Positions 17,045-26,422 of a stretch of 64,000 nt of DNA are shown in pieces (the stretch's first letter is position 1; every line of letters starts with the position of its first letter). Below the pieces are notes generated by a model. It was given only the letters and a program-made list of their open reading frames with translations. It searched no databases and was not told the origin of the DNA. Location of the stretch: NCBI RefSeq assembly GCF_001006805.1, contig NZ_LN811352.1:618454-682453 (forward strand), given 5' to 3'. This stretch comes from Microvirga massiliensis. GTDB lineage: Bacteria; Pseudomonadota; Alphaproteobacteria; Rhizobiales; Beijerinckiaceae. Position numbers and translations under genes: made by a program.

Positions 17045-17359
17045 CGCACCAATCGCCCGTATCAGCGGCCGCCCTCACTAACATCCGGGCGCCCGTTTCC
17101 TGGTGCGCGACCGTCGCAGAAGCCGCTTAAGCGAACCCTAAGCGGGCTGCCGGACCGGGCCTGGAGGGACCTCGCGAGCCAACGTTTCAGCTCCCTTGAA
17201 CGAGGCGCGGCAGGGATTTTCGCAGGAGATCCCTATGGTGATCGCCTCGTGAAAATCATCCCTCAACCTTTCATTCATCCTGGATCGTGAATTCCGCCAA
17301 CCCGGCCCGATGAGGAGTATTTTCCGGGGCCGACCGATTCATCGCGCCCCGGTTTGCCA
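17045..17359. other. Intergenic region with two hairpins and a short leader-like ORF
   Basis: About 315 bases between divergent genes. A seven-base inverted repeat lies at 17123-17129/17139-17145. Further on, AGGAG is exposed in the loop of a six-base hairpin (17212-17234) directly before an ATG at 17235 that opens a five-codon frame. No larger gene is supported. Promoters of both neighbours are probably here. Confidence 0.4.
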
Positions 17360-17695
17360 GTGTTCTTCATTCTTCGAGTCGTCGCCGTCATCGGCCTGAT
17401 CTTCTATCTGTCGCCCCTGCGCGATACCGGTTTCGAGGGGGCCGAAGCACCTGTCCCGACTGATCTTATGGGTATGCTGCGACGGCTTCCTCAACCCGTT
17501 CAGGATCGGATCCTCAACGAAGCCATATCATCGACATTCGCCTTGGGTGTTCCCGACAAGGGGCTGGAGGCGGATCCGGACCGGGCCCATGCGCAGGCCC
17601 GCGGACCTTATTCAGGCGGCATGCAGCCGTCGCAAACGACGTGCATGCCGCCTATATGCAGAGGGCATCCGGACGGACACGATGGTTCCCGATAA
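17360..17695 (+). CDS. Small membrane protein of unknown function
   Basis: A 111-residue frame starting at GTG 17360 (a TTG two codons upstream is possible). It opens with one membrane segment, FFILRVVAVIGLIFYLSPLR, followed by a soluble part with LRRLPQPVQDRILNEAI and a polar, probably disordered C-terminus. The N-terminus resembles small proteins often found beside sufE in Hyphomicrobiales, but I cannot name a family. It ends 7 bases before the chosen SufE start, consistent with one operon. Confidence 0.55.
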   Translation: MFFILRVVAVIGLIFYLSPLRDTGFEGAEAPVPTDLMGMLRRLPQPVQDRILNEAISSTFALGVPDKGLEADPDRAHAQARGPYSGGMQPSQTTCMPPICRGHPDGHDGSR

Positions 17696-17720
17696 GGCTA
17701 CGATGGTTCCAGATATCGAC
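17679..17720 (+). repeat. 21-base tandem duplication over the sufE start
   Basis: Copies at 17679-17699 and 17700-17720 share 15 of their first 16 bases, then diverge. Each contains an in-frame ATG-GTT-CC, so two candidate start codons exist for SufE. Confidence 0.6.
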
Positions 17721-18125
17721 GAGATTCTCTCGAATTTCGAGTTCCTCGACGACTGGGAGGAGCGATATCGCTATCTGATCGAGCTGGGCCGCCTCATGGA
17801 GCCTCTGCCCGAGGAGGCGCGCACCGAGGCGAATCGGGTCAAAGGCTGCGCCAGCCAGGTTTGGCTGGAGACTCGGGTCGATCAGAGCGGCGAAGATCCG
17901 CGCCTGATCTGGCGCGGCGACAGTGATGCTCACATCGTCCGGGGCCTCGTTGCGCTGATGATAGCGCTGTATTCCGGCCGGACGGCGCGCGAGGTGCTTT
18001 CGACGGATGCGATCTCGCTTTTCCGCAACTTGGGCCTTTCAGAACACCTCACGCCTCAGCGTTCGAACGGCGTCCGCTCGATGGTCGATCGCATCCGGCA
18101 CGACGCAAGCGCAGCATTGCAGTAG
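17703..18125 (+). CDS. sufE: SufE family Fe-S cluster assembly protein
   Basis: A 140-residue soluble protein. IDEILSNFEFLDDWEERYRYL, the catalytic-cysteine block NRVKGCASQVWLETR and DAHIVRGLVALMIALYSGR are SufE hallmarks. SufE accepts persulfide sulfur from the cysteine desulfurase SufS on that cysteine and stimulates Fe-S cluster assembly. No suf operon is nearby, so it is a detached copy, as is common in Hyphomicrobiales. I chose the second of two duplicated ATGs because AAGG precedes it and it avoids overlap with the upstream gene; the first, at 17682, would add seven residues. Confidence 0.88.
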   Translation: MVPDIDEILSNFEFLDDWEERYRYLIELGRLMEPLPEEARTEANRVKGCASQVWLETRVDQSGEDPRLIWRGDSDAHIVRGLVALMIALYSGRTAREVLSTDAISLFRNLGLSEHLTPQRSNGVRSMVDRIRHDASAALQ

Positions 18126-18152
18126 CTCCGGCCACGTGGGGCGGCCTGGAGC
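18125..18152. terminator. Possible convergent terminator hairpin
   Basis: Arms at 18125-18133 and 18143-18152 pair with one bulged base. It lies between the 3' ends of sufE and mucR. There is no T-run, so it is a weak candidate. Confidence 0.3.
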
Positions 18153-18172
18153 GGCTCCCTGTCGGCCCTCCG

Positions 18173-18604
18173 TCAGCTGCTGCGGCTGCCCCGGCGCTTC
18201 CGCCGTTGTTGGCCCAGGCCCATCTCCTTGGCGAGTTCTGAACGCGCCTTGGCATAGTTCGGCGCAACCATCGGGTAATCGGCGGGCAGACCCCACTTCT
18301 CACGATACTGTTCCGGCGTCATGCCGTACTGCGTCCGGAGATGGCGCTTCAGCGACTTGAACTTCTTCCCGTCTTCCAGGCAGATGATGTAATCCGGCGT
18401 GACCGACCGCTTGACCGAGATTGCGGGTTTCGGCGCCTCGGCTGGCACTTCTACCGTCCCGCCCCCCACTTTGAGTAGAGCGCCGTGCACTTCGTTGATC
18501 AACGAAGGCAGATCGGCTGACGGGACGGAGTTGTTGCTTACATAGGCGGAGACGATATCTGCCGCCAGTTCGATGTAATTTGTCGTTGTCGTCGTGTCAC
18601 TCAT
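18173..18604 (-). CDS. mucR: MucR/Ros family transcriptional regulator
   Basis: A 143-residue zinc-finger DNA-binding protein. The N-terminal part ([17 protein letters not shown]) fits the MucR oligomerisation region. The C-terminal [20 protein letters not shown] (C75, D78, H88) with [13 protein letters not shown] is the diagnostic prokaryotic zinc finger. MucR proteins bind A/T-rich DNA and control exopolysaccharide, motility and virulence or symbiosis genes in Hyphomicrobiales. The basic tail [12 protein letters not shown] is somewhat longer than usual. An A/T-rich gap of about 340 bases lies upstream and could hold MucR sites for autoregulation, which is inference. Confidence 0.93.
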   Translation of the reverse strand: MSDTTTTTNYIELAADIVSAYVSNNSVPSADLPSLINEVHGALLKVGGGTVEVPAEAPKPAISVKRSVTPDYIICLEDGKKFKSLKRHLRTQYGMTPEQYREKWGLPADYPMVAPNYAKARSELAKEMGLGQQRRKRRGSRSS

Positions 18605-18940
18605 TTCGGCTCAATTCCTTTCCGTTTCTAACGGATCGGGCGGCCCAGATAACGCCCCGAACTGCGGCTGTTCTTGCTAATTCGTCCGCGCGCTATGAAT
18701 CCCGACTAGACTGTCCGTACCGGAACATGCCTCAGCCGCCTACCTGAGCCAGGAATTAAGTCATTTCGATTCCGGTTACAAGATACTTCATGCGAAAACT
18801 GTTCACGACTGATCATTAACTTCCTTTTGCTTGGGTAATCCTACGTCCGGTGCCCGCCGGTTGCCACAAGGGCAATGCCGCGCCACATCTGGCAGCGCCT
18901 CGCCGCCGCAGCCCGCGGCACCGCCCGAAACAGAGTCCGC
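18605..18940. other. A/T-rich divergent intergenic region
   Basis: About 335 bases between mucR and the oligopeptidase gene. It is visibly richer in A/T runs than its surroundings, especially 18760-18840, and contains no supported gene. It likely carries both promoters, but no precise element is called. Confidence 0.4.
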
Positions 18941-21070
18941 ATGATCGAGTCCTCCCAGCCTCACCCGTCCAGCCTGCTGCCCGAGCCACCGGTCGCCCCT
19001 GCCCACCCCCACCAGTTCGAGGTGCACGGGGTATCGATTCGGGATGACTATTCCTGGCTGAAGGCCGAAAACTGGAAAGAGGTCCTCAAGGACCCGGCCG
19101 CCCTGCCTGCGGAGATCCGCACGTATCTCGAGGCCGAAAATGCCTATACCGCGGAGGTGCTCGCGGATTCCGAAACTCTCCGCCGGGACCTCGTTGCCGA
19201 GATGAGGGGCCGCATCAAGGAAGACGACTCGACCGTGCCCAGCCCGGACGGGCCGTTCTCATACTTCTCGCGCTTCCGCGAAGGCGGGCAGCACCCTCTG
19301 ATCTGCCGAAAACCCCGGGACCGTGACGGCGAGGAGATCCTCCTGGACGGCGACGCTGCTGCAGCCGGGCATCCGTTCTTCGATCTCGGGAGCGCGGAAC
19401 ACTCGCCCGACCATCGGCTTCTCGCCTGGAGCGCCGATGTGAAAGGGTCGGAATACTATACGATCCGCGTCCGCGATCTCGCGACCGGACATGACCTGGA
19501 GGACGAAGTCCCGAACAGCGCCGGCAGCGTCGTCTGGGCAGCTGACTCGGCGAGCTTCTATTACGTGGAGCTCGACGAGAACCACCGGCCGGTCCGGGTC
19601 AGGCTGCACCGCCTCGGCGAGCCGAGCTCGGCTGATGTCCTCGTGTATCAGGAGCCGGATCCCGGCTTCTTCGTCCATGTGGGGTCGACGCAGTCGGACG
19701 CTTTCGTGGTGATCGACTCCAGCGATCACGAGACATCCGAGGTCTATCTCATCGATCGCTCGGCCCCTGGCAGCGAGCCACGGCTGGTCGCCCCACGGCA
19801 GCCAAAGGTCCAGTACGACGTCGAGCACCATGGGGATCAGCTCCTCATCCGCACGAATGCGGACGGAGCCGAGGACTTCAAGCTCTGCACGGCGCCTCTT
19901 GCGACCCTGGGACGGGAGCACTGGTCCGACCTCGTTCCTCATCGTCCGGGCATCATGATCCTCTCGCACGTGCCTCTGGCGCGCCATCACATCCGCCTCG
20001 AGCGGGAGAATGCCCTGCCCCGGATCGTCGTGCGCCACATCGGATCGGGCGATGAGCAGGTACTGGCCTTCGACGAAGAGGCCTATTCCCTGGGCTTCGA
20101 CGCAGGCTACGAGTTCGACACCGACATTCTCAGGATTCACTATTCCTCTCTGACGACCCCCAGTGAAGTCACCGACGTCGATCTGGCGTCCGGGACCCGG
20201 ACCCTGCGCAAGCGCCAGGAGGTGCCGAGCGGGCACGACCCGGCCGCCTATGTGTCCCGGCGCATCTTCGCGACCGCCCCCGATGGCGCCGCCGTGCCGA
20301 TCTCGCTGGTTTACCGGCGCGAGACGCCGATCGACGGCTCCGCACCATGCCTCCTCTACGGCTACGGCTCCTATGGAGCCTCCATGCCGGCATCGTTCAG
20401 GACGAACATCCTATCGCTGGTCGATCGCGGCTTCGTCTATGCGATTGCCCATATCCGCGGCGGCACCGAGAAGGGCTGGCGCTGGTACCTCGACGGAAAG
20501 CGCGAGAAGAAGCAGAACACCTTCACGGATTTCATCGCCTGTGCAGAGGCGCTCGCGGATCAGGAATTTACCCAGCGCGGCCGAATCGTGGCCCATGGCG
20601 GAAGCGCGGGCGGGATGCTGATGGGCGCCATCGCCAATCTCGCGCCGAATCTGTTCGCCGGAATCGTGGCGGAGGTTCCCTTCGTCGACGTGCTCAACAC
20701 GATGCTGGACGCCGATCTGCCGCTGACGCCGCCCGAATGGCCCGAATGGGGGAACCCTGGCGAGGACGAGGCGGCCTTCCGGATGATTTCCTCGTATTCG
20801 CCTTACGACAACATCCGGCCTCAGAACTATCCGCCGATTCTCGCCCTCGGCGGTCTCACTGACCCGCGCGTCACCTATTGGGAGCCCGCCAAATGGGTCG
20901 CGCGCCTGCGCGCCACGATGACGGGCGGAGGCCCGATCCTCTTGCGGATCAATCTCGATGCCGGGCACGGCGGGGCAGCCGGACGCTTCGAACGGCTGGA
21001 GGAGGTCGCTCTCATCTATGCCTTCGCCCTCAAGGCCATCAGAGATTTCCGCCCGGCCCGGGAGGCTTGA
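18941..21070 (+). CDS. ptrB: Oligopeptidase B-type S9 serine peptidase
   Basis: A 709-residue protein from the ATG at 18941; an in-frame ATG at 18875 would add 22 residues. The N-terminal half is a beta-propeller opening with IRDDYSWLKAENWKEVL. The C-terminal alpha/beta-hydrolase domain has YGYGSYG, AHIRGGTEKGWRWY and the catalytic triad S555 (HGGSAGG), D641 (GLTDPRV) and H676 (AGHGG). Oligopeptidase B cleaves short peptides after basic residues; the prolyl oligopeptidase subfamily is the main alternative. No secretion signal is visible, so it is probably cytoplasmic. Confidence 0.9.
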   Translation: MIESSQPHPSSLLPEPPVAPAHPHQFEVHGVSIRDDYSWLKAENWKEVLKDPAALPAEIRTYLEAENAYTAEVLADSETLRRDLVAEMRGRIKEDDSTVPSPDGPFSYFSRFREGGQHPLICRKPRDRDGEEILLDGDAAAAGHPFFDLGSAEHSPDHRLLAWSADVKGSEYYTIRVRDLATGHDLEDEVPNSAGSVVWAADSASFYYVELDENHRPVRVRLHRLGEPSSADVLVYQEPDPGFFVHVGSTQSDAFVVIDSSDHETSEVYLIDRSAPGSEPRLVAPRQPKVQYDVEHHGDQLLIRTNADGAEDFKLCTAPLATLGREHWSDLVPHRPGIMILSHVPLARHHIRLERENALPRIVVRHIGSGDEQVLAFDEEAYSLGFDAGYEFDTDILRIHYSSLTTPSEVTDVDLASGTRTLRKRQEVPSGHDPAAYVSRRIFATAPDGAAVPISLVYRRETPIDGSAPCLLYGYGSYGASMPASFRTNILSLVDRGFVYAIAHIRGGTEKGWRWYLDGKREKKQNTFTDFIACAEALADQEFTQRGRIVAHGGSAGGMLMGAIANLAPNLFAGIVAEVPFVDVLNTMLDADLPLTPPEWPEWGNPGEDEAAFRMISSYSPYDNIRPQNYPPILALGGLTDPRVTYWEPAKWVARLRATMTGGGPILLRINLDAGHGGAAGRFERLEEVALIYAFALKAIRDFRPAREA

Positions 21071-21144
21071 CCGGTAGGCCGCCGGGTTTCCTCCCGCCGA
21101 GGTTGACGGTGAGCAGAGGAGTCTGGATCTCGGGCTCCCGACCG

Positions 21145-22065
21145 TTAGGCGCTCTCCGACGGTGGCTCACCACCCGAGGCGATGAACGACTTGAGCTCGT
21201 CGAGAGACCCGAACCGGAACGTGCCGTGAGGCGTGTCCGCCTCGATCGAGCCATCGGCAAACATCACGTAGCGGTTGTCCCCGGACGTGTATGTCCCGAT
21301 GACCGGTGAGATGCGCTCTTCGGAGGGCGGCTCGCCGCTCCCGCTCGTTCCGGATGTTGTTTCCTCATCCGCAGGGCCCGCCGGCGGCGATGGAGTTCCG
21401 GCGAGTTCAGACTCCACGCGGGTGAGATCGTCCGCGCGCCCTGCATCATGCACTGCAACCCAGCCAGCTTCCTTGGTGGCCGTTTCCTTCGCAAGGTCCG
21501 GTGAGCCTCGTTCATCCTCCCGGCGAACGGGCCCCAGGAGATCGTCAGGAAGGTTCAGACGAGTGCCGCTCTCGTCCCGGTCGGTCTGCTCCCTTTCGCC
21601 GACCGAAGGTAGAGTGGCGGCAAGCACCGATTCTGCCGAGCGTCCCCTCTCGGAGAGAAACAACGGAAGATTCGGCTGATGGTCCGGGCTGCTGCCCTCC
21701 TCTTCCTCTTTCGGTTCGTCACTCTGGTCCGCTTCATGCTCCTGGGTGGAGGGAGCGGTGAGACCTGTCGCGGCGAGCCCTCCTGCCGCGATCGCGGCGA
21801 CGGGATCGATGGGAGGCGGTGCGATGCGTTCGAATTCGGCCCGCCCCCAGCGATCCCGGATCGTCACGAGCTCGCGGCGGAGATGTCCGAGCCGGAAGAC
21901 GGTAGCGGCTAGCCCGAGCAGGATCGCTCCCCCGGACGTGAACACGCTGCCTGCAACGACGAGGGTCCAGCCGTGCTCCAGCAGTACGATGTCCCAGCCT
22001 TGTAGAACCGCCGCCAATCCGCCGGCGATCATCGCGAGCGCGATGATGAGAAGTGCAACGACCAT
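21145..22065 (-). CDS. Membrane-anchored acidic protein of unknown function
   Basis: A 306-residue protein. I prefer the ATG at 22065, with AGGGA upstream, to earlier in-frame starts; it begins with membrane segment VVALLIIALAMIAGGLAAVL and has a second (TLVVAGSVFTSGGAILLGLA). A cytosolic-looking helix (LGHLRRELVTIRDRWGRAEF) follows. Then comes a long acidic, Pro/Ser/Glu-rich low-complexity region. The C-terminus forms a compact domain, IGTYTSGDNRYVMFADGSIE followed by FRFGSLDELKSFIASG, a tail I recall from Hyphomicrobiales hypothetical proteins. Function is unknown. Confidence 0.65.
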   Translation of the reverse strand: MVVALLIIALAMIAGGLAAVLQGWDIVLLEHGWTLVVAGSVFTSGGAILLGLAATVFRLGHLRRELVTIRDRWGRAEFERIAPPPIDPVAAIAAGGLAATGLTAPSTQEHEADQSDEPKEEEEGSSPDHQPNLPLFLSERGRSAESVLAATLPSVGEREQTDRDESGTRLNLPDDLLGPVRREDERGSPDLAKETATKEAGWVAVHDAGRADDLTRVESELAGTPSPPAGPADEETTSGTSGSGEPPSEERISPVIGTYTSGDNRYVMFADGSIEADTPHGTFRFGSLDELKSFIASGGEPPSESA

Positions 22066-22199
22066 TCCGTTCCCTGCGAGGCACCCTGGCCTCTCAGTCT
22101 TTTGCATAGGACAAATGGACGTACCGGGGAAGCTGTACTGTTGCCGTGACGCCACGGGAGTTCTAACTAGCGGCTGGACGATCCACGGAGGAGTTCACC

Positions 22200-22799
22200 A
22201 TGTCCTTCACGCTGCCCGATCTGCCTTACGCTTATGATGCGCTCCAGCCCTACATGTCCCGCGAGACGCTGGAGTTTCACCACGATAAGCATCACCTTGC
22301 TTACGTGAACACCGGCAACAATCTGCTGAAAGGCTCCGAGCTCGAGGGGAAGAGCGTCGAAGAGGTCGTCGTCGGTTCGTACGGAAAGAACCAGGCGCTC
22401 TTCAACAATGCGGGCCAGCACTACAACCACATTCACTTCTGGAAATGGATGAAGCCGAATGGCGGCGGTTCCATTCCCGGGAGGCTCGAGAAGAAGATTG
22501 TCGAGGACCTGGGATCCGTCGACAAGATGAAAGAGGACTTCATCCAGGCCGGCGTCACGCAGTTCGGCTCGGGCTGGTGCTGGCTCGCCGTCAAGGATGG
22601 CCGGATCACCATCATGAAGACCCCGAACGGCGAGAATCCGCTGGTCCATGGCGCAAAGCCGATTCTCGGCTGTGACGTCTGGGAGCACTCCTACTACATC
22701 GATTATCGCAACCGGCGTCCCGACTATCTGAAGGCCTTCGTCGAGAATCTCGTGAACTGGGAACACGTCGACGAGATGTTCACCGAGGCGACCCGCTGA
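22200..22799 (+). CDS. sodB: Fe-type superoxide dismutase
   Basis: A 199-residue enzyme converting superoxide to oxygen and peroxide. The metal ligands are in place: H27 (LEFHHDKHH), H77 (NNAGQHYNHIHFW), D159 and H163 (CDVWEHSYYIDYRNRRPDYL). Q73 in the NNAGQ block and the general pattern favour the Fe form over the Mn form, though cambialistic use is possible. No signal peptide, so it is cytoplasmic. GGAGG lies about seven bases before the ATG. Confidence 0.93.
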   Translation: MSFTLPDLPYAYDALQPYMSRETLEFHHDKHHLAYVNTGNNLLKGSELEGKSVEEVVVGSYGKNQALFNNAGQHYNHIHFWKWMKPNGGGSIPGRLEKKIVEDLGSVDKMKEDFIQAGVTQFGSGWCWLAVKDGRITIMKTPNGENPLVHGAKPILGCDVWEHSYYIDYRNRRPDYLKAFVENLVNWEHVDEMFTEATR

Positions 22800-22859
22800 G
22801 CTGAAACCAGCGCACTGAATCTGGGACGGACCGGGGATCCGCCCGGCCGCGGGGCACCG

Positions 22860-23705
22860 TCAGGCCGGGCGGGCTACAAGCTCGAGGTTCCGCTCGGCCA
22901 TGAAGAGGCCGAAAGCCTCCGAGCCCAGATAGGCAAGCTCTGCCGGACGGCTGTCCACGGCCGGATCGAGATCTCTCAGGGACGGATCCACATAGCCCGG
23001 ATGGCACATGATCACCGGCCGTAGCCCAAGGCTCGTGAAAGCCCGCGTGATCACGCGCTCGGCCGGCATTTTCGGATCGAGAGGGCTGAACCCGGAAAAT
23101 CCGTCATTGGTCATGAATCCGGCCGCATTGGCAGCGGCCCGGAACCCGATCGCGAGCCCTTTGACGAGGAGAGCCTTGTTGGCTCCGACCTCGCGGCGAA
23201 TGATCTGGACTGCTCCGTCGGAGGGGTCGCGGAGCCAGACCTCTCCGCCCAGGCCTCGCTCCGACAGAATGGAGAGCAGGCTGTGCCGAATCACCGGCAG
23301 TACGTGAATGTGCTGGTGGCCGTCCACGAAGTCGGGAGCCTGCCCCATCGCTTCGATGAACGCTTCCAGTTGGCGATCCAGCTCGGCCCGGATCTCGTGC
23401 CCCGGCAAGCGTCCCGTGAAAGCTCTCTGAATGATCTCCTGAAGGCGCGGGAACTCGCCATTCGGGCACAGGAGCGGCATGTCGGCCAGCGGGCGGCCGG
23501 CCGTCAGGTTCAAGTGAAGCCCGATGCCTCGGATCCGTCGGAAAGGGGCGAGATCCGGAGCGAGACTCTTCCACTCCGGCATGTTGCTCATCACGCTCGT
23601 CGTGGACAGGCGCCCTGCCCCGAGCAGCTCGAGGATCCCTCGACTGACGCCTTCGCTCAGCGCATAGTCGTCGGCGCAGAGAACGACTTTTCTTCCTGCG
23701 ACCAT
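22860..23705 (-). CDS. ChbG/HpnK family deacetylase (YdjC-like)
   Basis: A 281-residue protein from the ATG at 23705, which has GAGGAAC upstream; the frame extends further upstream without a good site. The metal-dependent deacetylase motifs are present: the Asp pair in LCADDYALSEGV, H in GIGLHLNLTAG, VDGHQHIHVLP, and MCHPGYVD near the end. Family members remove acetyl groups from chitooligosaccharides (ChbG) or a hopanoid glucosamine (HpnK). The divergent dolichyl-phosphate-type glycosyltransferase next door suggests a lipid-linked sugar substrate, but this is inference. Confidence 0.82.
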   Translation of the reverse strand: MVAGRKVVLCADDYALSEGVSRGILELLGAGRLSTTSVMSNMPEWKSLAPDLAPFRRIRGIGLHLNLTAGRPLADMPLLCPNGEFPRLQEIIQRAFTGRLPGHEIRAELDRQLEAFIEAMGQAPDFVDGHQHIHVLPVIRHSLLSILSERGLGGEVWLRDPSDGAVQIIRREVGANKALLVKGLAIGFRAAANAAGFMTNDGFSGFSPLDPKMPAERVITRAFTSLGLRPVIMCHPGYVDPSLRDLDPAVDSRPAELAYLGSEAFGLFMAERNLELVARPA

Positions 23706-23848
23706 CCCGTTCCTCACCCGGTCTTGCAAACTCTTGTCAGCATAGGGCAAACCGCAATCCCGCCACGGAATCCGGAGATCCGATCCGGGAGCCTTCACCC
23801 GGGCGTCTGGACAGGTTCCCCGACGCCCACAAGAGTCGCGGATCGACG

Positions 23849-24892
23849 ATGTCGCGGAACGCTGCTGAACGTCCTTCGGGCACCGGGTCCATCAGGAGCG
23901 CCGCCTTGGCCTCGCCCGAACTGAGCATCATCATTCCGGTCCTCAATGAGGGGGCCAATATCGAGCCCCTCTGCGATCGTGTCACGCCGGTTCTCGACCG
24001 GGCCTCCTCGAACTGGGAGATCGTTTTCGTCGACGACGGCAGCAGCGATGACACCCTTGCCCGAATCCGGGCCCGGAACCAGCGTGATCCGCGCATCGGC
24101 GCGGTTTCCCTGAGCCGGAACTTTGGAAAGGAGATCGCCCTTGCGGCCGGCCTCGATCACGCGCAGGGGCGCGCGGTCGTGATCATGGATGCCGACCTGC
24201 AGCATCCACCCGAGATGATCGAGACCTTCGTGCAATACTGGCGCGAAGGCTATGTCATGGTCTACGGCCAACGGACCGACAGGACCGACGAAACCCGCCT
24301 CAAGCGGAACTTCGCGCGCCTCTTTTACCGCCTCTTCCAGCAATTCGGCGAAGTGCCTCTGCCCGAAGGAGCCGGCGATTTTCGGCTCATCGACCGGCGC
24401 GGGGTCGAGGTCTTGCGCACGCTCGGCGAGCGGGCGCGCTTCTCGAAAGGCCTCTATGCATGGATCGGCTTCAAGAGCATCGGCGTTCCGTTCGTCATCG
24501 AGGATCGTCAGCATGGCGCCACGAAATGGAGCTTCCGGAAGCTGTTTCGCTTCGCTTTCGACGGCATCACGTCCTTCTCCACGGTCCCATTGCGCGTGTG
24601 GACCTATCTCGGCCTGCTGATCTCGGTCGCGTCGATCGCAACGGCGCTGTATTTCCTCCTGCGGACGCTGCTCTTCGGAACCGACCTGCCGGGCTTTCCG
24701 AGCCTCATCGTCTCGGTCATGTTCTTTTCCGGAGTTCAGCTGATGTCGCTCGGCATCATCGGCGAGTATGTCGGCCGCATCTTTGCGGAGGTAAAGCGCC
24801 GGCCTCTTTACGTGGTTGCTGAACGCGTCGGCCATGCCGATGAAGCGGGCGATATGCTCGCACGAAATAGTCGCAGCGTTCGGCGGGCCTGA
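23849..24892 (+). CDS. GT2 family glycosyltransferase (polyprenyl-phosphate sugar synthase type)
   Basis: A 347-residue membrane glycosyltransferase. The GT-A domain has LSIIIPVLNEG, FVDDGSSDDT and the metal-binding MDADLQHPPEM. Two C-terminal membrane segments follow (VWTYLGLLISVASIATALYF; SLIVSVMFFSGVQLMSLGII). This architecture fits GtrB/ArnC/DPM1-like enzymes that transfer a sugar from a nucleotide donor to undecaprenyl phosphate. murJ starts 3 bases after the stop, so the two are cotranscribed, and a ChbG/HpnK deacetylase is divergent upstream. The sugar is unknown. Confidence 0.88.
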   Translation: MSRNAAERPSGTGSIRSAALASPELSIIIPVLNEGANIEPLCDRVTPVLDRASSNWEIVFVDDGSSDDTLARIRARNQRDPRIGAVSLSRNFGKEIALAAGLDHAQGRAVVIMDADLQHPPEMIETFVQYWREGYVMVYGQRTDRTDETRLKRNFARLFYRLFQQFGEVPLPEGAGDFRLIDRRGVEVLRTLGERARFSKGLYAWIGFKSIGVPFVIEDRQHGATKWSFRKLFRFAFDGITSFSTVPLRVWTYLGLLISVASIATALYFLLRTLLFGTDLPGFPSLIVSVMFFSGVQLMSLGIIGEYVGRIFAEVKRRPLYVVAERVGHADEAGDMLARNSRSVRRA

Positions 24893-24895
24893 CCG

Positions 24896-26422
24896 GTGCT
24901 GCGCAGAATTCTCTCCGTCGGCGGCTTCACGCTGCTGTCCCGCGTGACGGGCTTCGCGCGCGACATCGTGCTCGCGGCCATCATCGGTGCGGGCCCGATC
25001 GCCGATGCGTTCGTCGTCGCCCTGCGCATTCCAAATCATTTTCGCGCCATCTTCGGCGAAGGCGCATTCAACAACGCCTTCGTTCCAACCTATTCGCGTC
25101 TGCTGGAAACCACCGGACCGGGCTCGGCACGGACCTTCTCGGGTCGCATCACGACATTGATGCTGCTGATCCAGATCGTTCTCCTCGTCCTGGCCCTGCC
25201 GGCGATGCCCTTTGTGGTGTCGCTGCTCGCTCCCGGATTTCCGGAGGATACGACCCGATTCGATCTGGCCGTGACTTTGACGCGCATCACCTTCCCGTAT
25301 CTCCTCTTCATGACGCTCGTGACGATCCTCTCGGGCGTTCTGAATGCGCACGAGCGGTTTGCAGCAGCTGCGGCCGCACCCGTCCTCCTCAACGTCTCGA
25401 TGGTCGCAGCGCTTGCGCTGGCGGCTTTCTTCCCCACCGCCGGCCATGCCGCAGCCTGGGGTGTTGCCTTTGCGGGATTGCTCGAGCTCGGGCTCGTGCT
25501 CGGGGCCGCTTGGCGCGCGGGAATCTCCCCCCCGCTGAAACGTCCCGTCCTCGACCGTCCGATGCGGGATTTCTTCCGCACCCTCGGGCCCGCAGTCGTC
25601 GGATCGGCCGGCGTCCAGATCGCGATGTTCGCCGATACGATCATCGCCTCGTTCCTGCCGGTCGGCGCGGTCGCCTCGCTCTACTACGCCGATCGCTTGT
25701 ACCAGCTGCCGGTCGGCGTCATCGGCATCGCCGCCGGGACGGTCCTTCTTCCGGAAATGAGCCGTCGCGTGGCCGCAGGCGACGTCGCCAGGGCCCATGC
25801 GGCGCAGGCCCGGGCGATCGGGCTGACCGCTGCCCTCGCCGCGCCCTTCGTCATAGCCTTCCTGGCGCTCCCCGATCTCATCATGCGGGCCATGTTCCAA
25901 CGCGGCGCCTTCGACGTGGAAGCGGCTCAGCGCGCCGGCCTGGTTCTGGCCGCTTACGCCACGGGGCTTCCGGCCGTTGTCCTGATCCGGTCGGCGGTGG
26001 CCAGCTTCTATTCGCGGGAAGACACGAAGACACCGCTCGTTGCGTCCCTGTCCGGCGTTGCCGTCAACGTCCTCGCAAAGCTCGCTCTCACGGCGCAGAT
26101 GGGCGTTGCCGGCCTCGCGCTCGGGACGGCCATCGGCGCATGGGTCAACTTCGCCCTGCTCGTCATCCTTGCCCGCCGTCGGGGCTGGATGACGTCCGCC
26201 CCCGTGCTTCGCCGCGGCCTCGCGGCCGTCGGGATGGCAGCAGCCGGTCTCGCCTTCGTGGCGCTCTTCCTTCCGCAACACCTGCGCCCATTCCTGGCAA
26301 GCCTGCCGGCCTGGCGGGACGAAACCCTGCTCGGGCTCGTCGGCGCAGCGGGAGCTATCGCCTACGTGATCCTGCTGGCTCTGGGCTTCCGCCTCTTCAG
26401 AGTACGGTTCGCGCGACGTTAG
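24896..26422 (+). CDS. murJ: Lipid II flippase MurJ
   Basis: A 508-residue protein of the MOP/MVF superfamily with about 14 membrane segments. The conserved N-terminus RVTGFARDIVLAAIIGAG, FRAIFGEGAFNNAFVPTYS and the later FYSREDTKTPL block are typical of MurJ. It moves lipid-linked peptidoglycan precursor across the inner membrane. The GTG start follows the glycosyltransferase stop by 3 bases; with a GT2 partner it could instead serve another lipid-linked glycan, but the motifs are those of MurJ proper. Confidence 0.92.
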   Translation: MLRRILSVGGFTLLSRVTGFARDIVLAAIIGAGPIADAFVVALRIPNHFRAIFGEGAFNNAFVPTYSRLLETTGPGSARTFSGRITTLMLLIQIVLLVLALPAMPFVVSLLAPGFPEDTTRFDLAVTLTRITFPYLLFMTLVTILSGVLNAHERFAAAAAAPVLLNVSMVAALALAAFFPTAGHAAAWGVAFAGLLELGLVLGAAWRAGISPPLKRPVLDRPMRDFFRTLGPAVVGSAGVQIAMFADTIIASFLPVGAVASLYYADRLYQLPVGVIGIAAGTVLLPEMSRRVAAGDVARAHAAQARAIGLTAALAAPFVIAFLALPDLIMRAMFQRGAFDVEAAQRAGLVLAAYATGLPAVVLIRSAVASFYSREDTKTPLVASLSGVAVNVLAKLALTAQMGVAGLALGTAIGAWVNFALLVILARRRGWMTSAPVLRRGLAAVGMAAAGLAFVALFLPQHLRPFLASLPAWRDETLLGLVGAAGAIAYVILLALGFRLFRVRFARR

